DNA of 64,000 bases, from the NCBI GenBank assembly GCA_028015205.1, contig CM051520.1, positions 13,240,501 through 13,304,500 of the forward strand. The letters run 5' to 3'. This DNA is from Mytilisepta virgata (lineage: Eukaryota > Mollusca > Bivalvia > Mytilida > Mytilidae). The notes beneath the pieces were generated by a model. The model saw only the letters and a list, made by a program, of their open reading frames with translations, had not been told where the DNA came from and made no database searches. The position numbers were made by a program, and so were the translations under genes. Below, in pieces: positions 60,808 to 64,000 of the stretch. How positions within the stretch are numbered: the stretch's first letter is position 1; every line of letters starts with the position of its first letter.

Positions 60808-60936
60808 GGTTGGAAGGCACTTTATTTTAACACCCACTACCAATACAATTAAAAATAAATTTCCTGAAGATTCTTTTAGAATTTTTTTCCAGACCCCAAA
60901 CCACCCATACAATTCTATATAAAGTGCCTTCCAACC
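60808..60936. repeat. Inverted repeat (17-bp arms)
   Basis: GGTTGGAAGGCACTTTA (60808-60824) faces TAAAGTGCCTTCCAACC (60920-60936) exactly, with a spacer of about 95 bp. A long C tract follows (about 60938-60970). Confidence 0.85.
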
Positions 60937-60937
60937 C

Positions 60938-60970
60938 CCCAACCCCCCCCCCCCCCCCCCCCCCCGCCGC
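60938..60970. repeat. C homopolymer tract
   Basis: Runs of C broken by AA and CGCCG. Length is probably unreliable in sequencing. Confidence 0.8.
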
Positions 60971-61405
60971 CCCAGTGTTCTAGAATTCCCATTTCCTGTT
61001 ATCCGTGGCAAGTGAAATTTAGGTACAATGTATGGGGAAGTCAATATTTACACTTCACTTTCCTGTGGGAAAGTTAAAATTGCATGGAAGGAGTTGTGTA
61101 TATCATTCAGTCACTGTTCTCAGCTGGTTTACTTGACCTGGGAATACACTGTAATCATTTTTCACTTTATTTCCTAAAATTAATCTTCAAATCTCCCCTT
61201 GACATCAATATTTTTGTAAGGAGATTTACAGCATTGGGGAATGAAACCAAGTTTCTAAGGTCAGTCAACTAAAAAGATACAACTAAAGACCAGAAAAGTC
61301 AGTAAAAGCCAACAATTAAAAACAAATACAATATCACACATTATGGTTCACCTCCATACATGTATAACAAACATTTTTTTTTTAACAAGTGTGGACCCTA
61401 AAAGA

Positions 61406-62605
61406 TGTCTCGCCTGTCCGCGCTTGACCCAGAATAACATGCACTATCAAAGACCATGCTATCATTTGCCTATACTTCTCCCCCCCCCTTCCTGTTTGTC
61501 TATCCCCTAATTAAAACATTAGTGATCAATCTGAAAATATGAGGTGGGCAAGTTCTTATATATATGGCGAGTCTAGATATTGCAGTTGCTGAAAAATGGA
61601 CTGTAAAAGAAAAAAATTGACAAAGTCACTGAACCATGAAATTGAGGTCAAGGGCACATGAAAGGTGTCAGACTGGCATGTACCCATACAGATCTTGCTA
61701 TAAGCCATGTATGATGAGTCTATTCATTGTAGTTGCTGTAAAATAGACTTTAAAGAAAAAAATTGACAAAGTCACTGAACCATGAAATTGAGGTCAAGGA
61801 CACATGACAGGTGTCAGACTGGCATGTACCCATATAGATCTAGCTATAGACCATATCTGATGAATCTAGTCATTGCACTTGCTGAAATATAAACTTTTGA
61901 GGAAAAAATTGACAAAGTCACTGAACCATGAAATTGAGGTCAAGGGCACATGAAAGGTGTCAGACTGGCATGTACCCATACAGATCTTGCTATAAGCCAT
62001 GTATGATGAGTCTATTCATTGTAGTTGCAGAAAAATGGACTTTAGAAGAAAAAATTGACAAAGTCACTGAGCTGTGAAATTGAGGTCAAGGACACATGAC
62101 AGGTGTCAGACTCCCATGTACCCATATAGATCTTACTATATACCAAATATGATGACTCTAAACATTACAGTTACTAAGAAAGGGACTTGAATGTAAAACT
62201 ATGTCGCAGATTTTCGAAGTTCACTGAACCGTGCAATTGAGGTCAAGGACAAATGACAGGTGTCAGACTGGCATGTACCCATATAGATCTCACTGTAGAC
62301 CAAATATAATAACTCTAGGTATTATAGTTTCTGAGAAAAGGATTTGAATGTAAAACTATGTCGCAATGTTTATGTGGGTATTGAACCATGAAAAAAAGGT
62401 CAAGGTCATCTAAAAATGTGCTGCTGAAAAGGTCATCACTTCATGCACCTGTGGACCAAAGATGAACATTGTAAGTATTATACTTTAAAAGTTATTAAGG
62501 TTTTACAAAAAGTTAACGCCGTCGCCGTCGCCGTCGCCTTCGCCGTCGCCGCCGGATTGCTATACCTATGTCTCGCTTCCAGCGACTTTCGTCGCAGGCG
62601 AGACA
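61406..62605. mobile_element. Pearl-like non-autonomous element with 146-bp tandem core
   Basis: Bounded by inverted TGTCTCGCCTG (61406-61416) and CAGGCGAGACA (62595-62605). The core has tandem units with GACAAAGTCACTGAACC at about 61619, 61765, 61911 and 62057 (146-bp spacing), then a 157-bp step and a decayed unit. Each unit carries GAGGTCAAGG. A GCCGTC microsatellite (62518-62555) and a terminal hairpin (62570-62604) follow. Tandem core, microsatellite and 3' hairpin recall bivalve 'pearl'/Helitron-like elements. Confidence 0.7.
62518..62555. repeat. (GCCGTC)n microsatellite
   Basis: About six GCCGTC-type hexamers with one CTTCGCC variant, just before the terminal hairpin of the element. 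Confidence 0.9.
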
Positions 62606-62769
62606 AAAACTGCATGTTGCAAGAGGGTTTTATTTAATTATAATTAGTTAAAGATTATACTTTTTATTATTTACATTTCATGCAGGCAACTCAAACTGTA
62701 GTTTTGTTTCAGCTTAGCAACAGAGATATTTTGTGGTGACAAAAAAATGTGGATTCACAGATCGTTTTC

Positions 62770-64000
62770 AGTATCCCCAAACATTATGTTACTCAGTACT
62801 ACGTGGATGCTGATGGATTTAAATTGTGTGCATCCATGGTATGGCGACAACATCGCTTTTGAACATTTTGGAACGCGCGACTTTTTTCTGTATTAGCCTT
62901 GCATCCCCAAACATTATGTTACTCGGTACTACATGGATGCTCATGGATTTAAATTGTGTGCATCCACGGTACATGTATGGCGACAACATTTTGGAACGCG
63001 AGACTTTTTTCTGTATTAGCCTTGCATCCCCAAACATTATGTTACTCAGTACTACGTGGATGCTGATGGATTTAAATTGCGTGCATCCATGGTATGGCGA
63101 AAACATTTTGGAACGGATGCTCATGGATTTAAATTGTGTGCATCCACGGTACATGTATGGCGACAATATTTTGGAACGCGAGACACTTTTGAACATTTTG
63201 GAACGCGAGACTTTTTTCTGTATTAGCCTTGCATCCCCAAACATTATGTTACTCAGTACTACGTGGATGCTGATGGATTTAAATTGCGTGCATCCATGGT
63301 ATGGCGAAAACATTTTGGAACGATTTTTATCAATTGCTAGAATATCTTTCAGAATTTGTGTGTGGTCATCACGGCGCATTAATCTTTGGCGTAGTTATGC
63401 AACGTTTTCTTATGAATGAAGTTATGCAATGTTTTCTTATGAATGAATTTTGTGAATGAATGTCGGAACTATGTAACATCCACGAAACCCTCAGTAGGCT
63501 AGCCTATTTATTCTGATTCCCAAACATTATGTTACTTGGTACTACATGGATGCTGATGGATTTAAATTGTATGCATCCATGGTACATGTATGGCAACAAC
63601 ATTTTGGAACGCGAGACACTTTTGAACATTTTGGAACATGAGACTTTTTTCTGTATTAGCCTTGCATCCCCAAACATTATGTTACTCAGTACTACGTGGA
63701 TGCCGATGGATTTAAATTGTGTGCATCCATGGTATGGCGACATTCTGGAATGCGAGACTTTTTTTCTGTTTTCTGTAATCCTTAGTCAAAAAAATGTGGA
63801 ATTGAGGAAAGACACTGTTTTTTCTGTTTTAGCCTTGCATCCCCACATATTATGTTACTCAATACTACGTGGATGCTGATGGATTTAAATTGTGTGCATC
63901 CATGGTATGGCGACAACATTTTGGAACGCGAGACTTTTTTCTGTTTTCTTTAATCCTTCGTAAAAAAAAATGTGGAATTGAGGGAAGACACTGTCAGTAT
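62770..64000. repeat. Complex satellite (units ~120-285 bp), running off the window
   Basis: The phrase CCCCAAACATTATGTTACT recurs at about 62775, 62905, 63028, 63235, 63519 and 63668, with a variant at about 63840. Spacings are irregular because sub-blocks are lost or duplicated. Each unit also has GGATGCTGATGGATTTAAAT, TGCATCCATGG and TTTTGGAACGCGAGAC. A GGATGC/GCATCC hairpin surrounds ATTTAAAT in each unit. Open frames on both strands (62819-63419, 63504-63879) are satellite by-products. Confidence 0.9.

Noticed and set aside
62819..63419. Long frames on both strands with repeated peptides
   Set aside because: Explained by the satellite; both strands stay open because the unit lacks stops in those frames.
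62770..64000. CRISPR-like regular spacing
   Set aside because: Units are long and irregular, with no short direct repeats separated by unique spacers, and the DNA is eukaryotic.

Overview
The window looks like AT-rich nuclear DNA of a marine mollusc, most likely a bivalve (a mussel-like genome is my best guess). This rests on split genes with GT-AG introns, tRNA-headed SINEs with tails of the bivalve type, repeat units rich in AGGTCA, tandem-repeat elements resembling oyster 'pearl' elements, and a dense mix of tyrosine-recombinase retroelements, LINEs, Penelope-like fragments and foldback MITEs. Nothing looks prokaryotic.

Host genes. (1) A 12-exon minus-strand gene spans 32191 to 10582 and encodes a 484-residue DEG/ENaC-family sodium channel subunit. 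All 11 introns have GT-AG ends and every exon phase joins, including a 34-nt micro-exon. (2) A 6-exon minus-strand gene spans 46815 to 42833 and encodes a 227-residue single-pass membrane protein with a cysteine-rich, MEGF/scavenger-receptor-type EGF-like ectodomain. A possible alternative terminal exon lies in its first intron. (3) A 2-exon plus-strand gene, 33058-34521, encodes a 353-residue Crypton-type (DUF3504-like) tyrosine recombinase that keeps its catalytic residues. It may be an element or a domesticated gene.

Layout. 1-4233: array of about 1.14-kb units (A-B-A-B order) carrying many TCAAGGTCA sites. 4234-10581: decayed repeats, a tRNA-like sequence, a LINE 3' remnant and a Penelope-like remnant. 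10582-32191: the channel gene, whose introns hold foldbacks, a SINE, Penelope-like RT copies and a 1.5-kb element with 25-bp inverted ends. 33058-38261: the Crypton-type gene, then a 5'-truncated DIRS/Ngaro-type element split by an antisense LINE with an 8-bp target duplication. 39434-41297: LINE ORF1 remnant and a SINE. 42833-46815: the EGF-like gene. 47328-51950: a second, fuller Ngaro-type element (gag, RT-RNase H, tyrosine recombinase, SGNH hydrolase) with several frameshifts. 54040-56645: a dead LINE lacking its RT catalytic box. 56960-64000: MITEs, a pearl-like element with a 146-bp tandem core, and a complex satellite that runs off the window end.

The host genes show no obvious shared pathway; both are surface proteins (an ion channel and an adhesion or scavenger-type receptor). 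The mobile elements are mostly dead. The most informative observations are the nested insertion, the SGNH-bearing YR element, the spliced Crypton-type recombinase, and the 1.5-kb TIR element. All family assignments come from reading motifs by eye; no database search was run.
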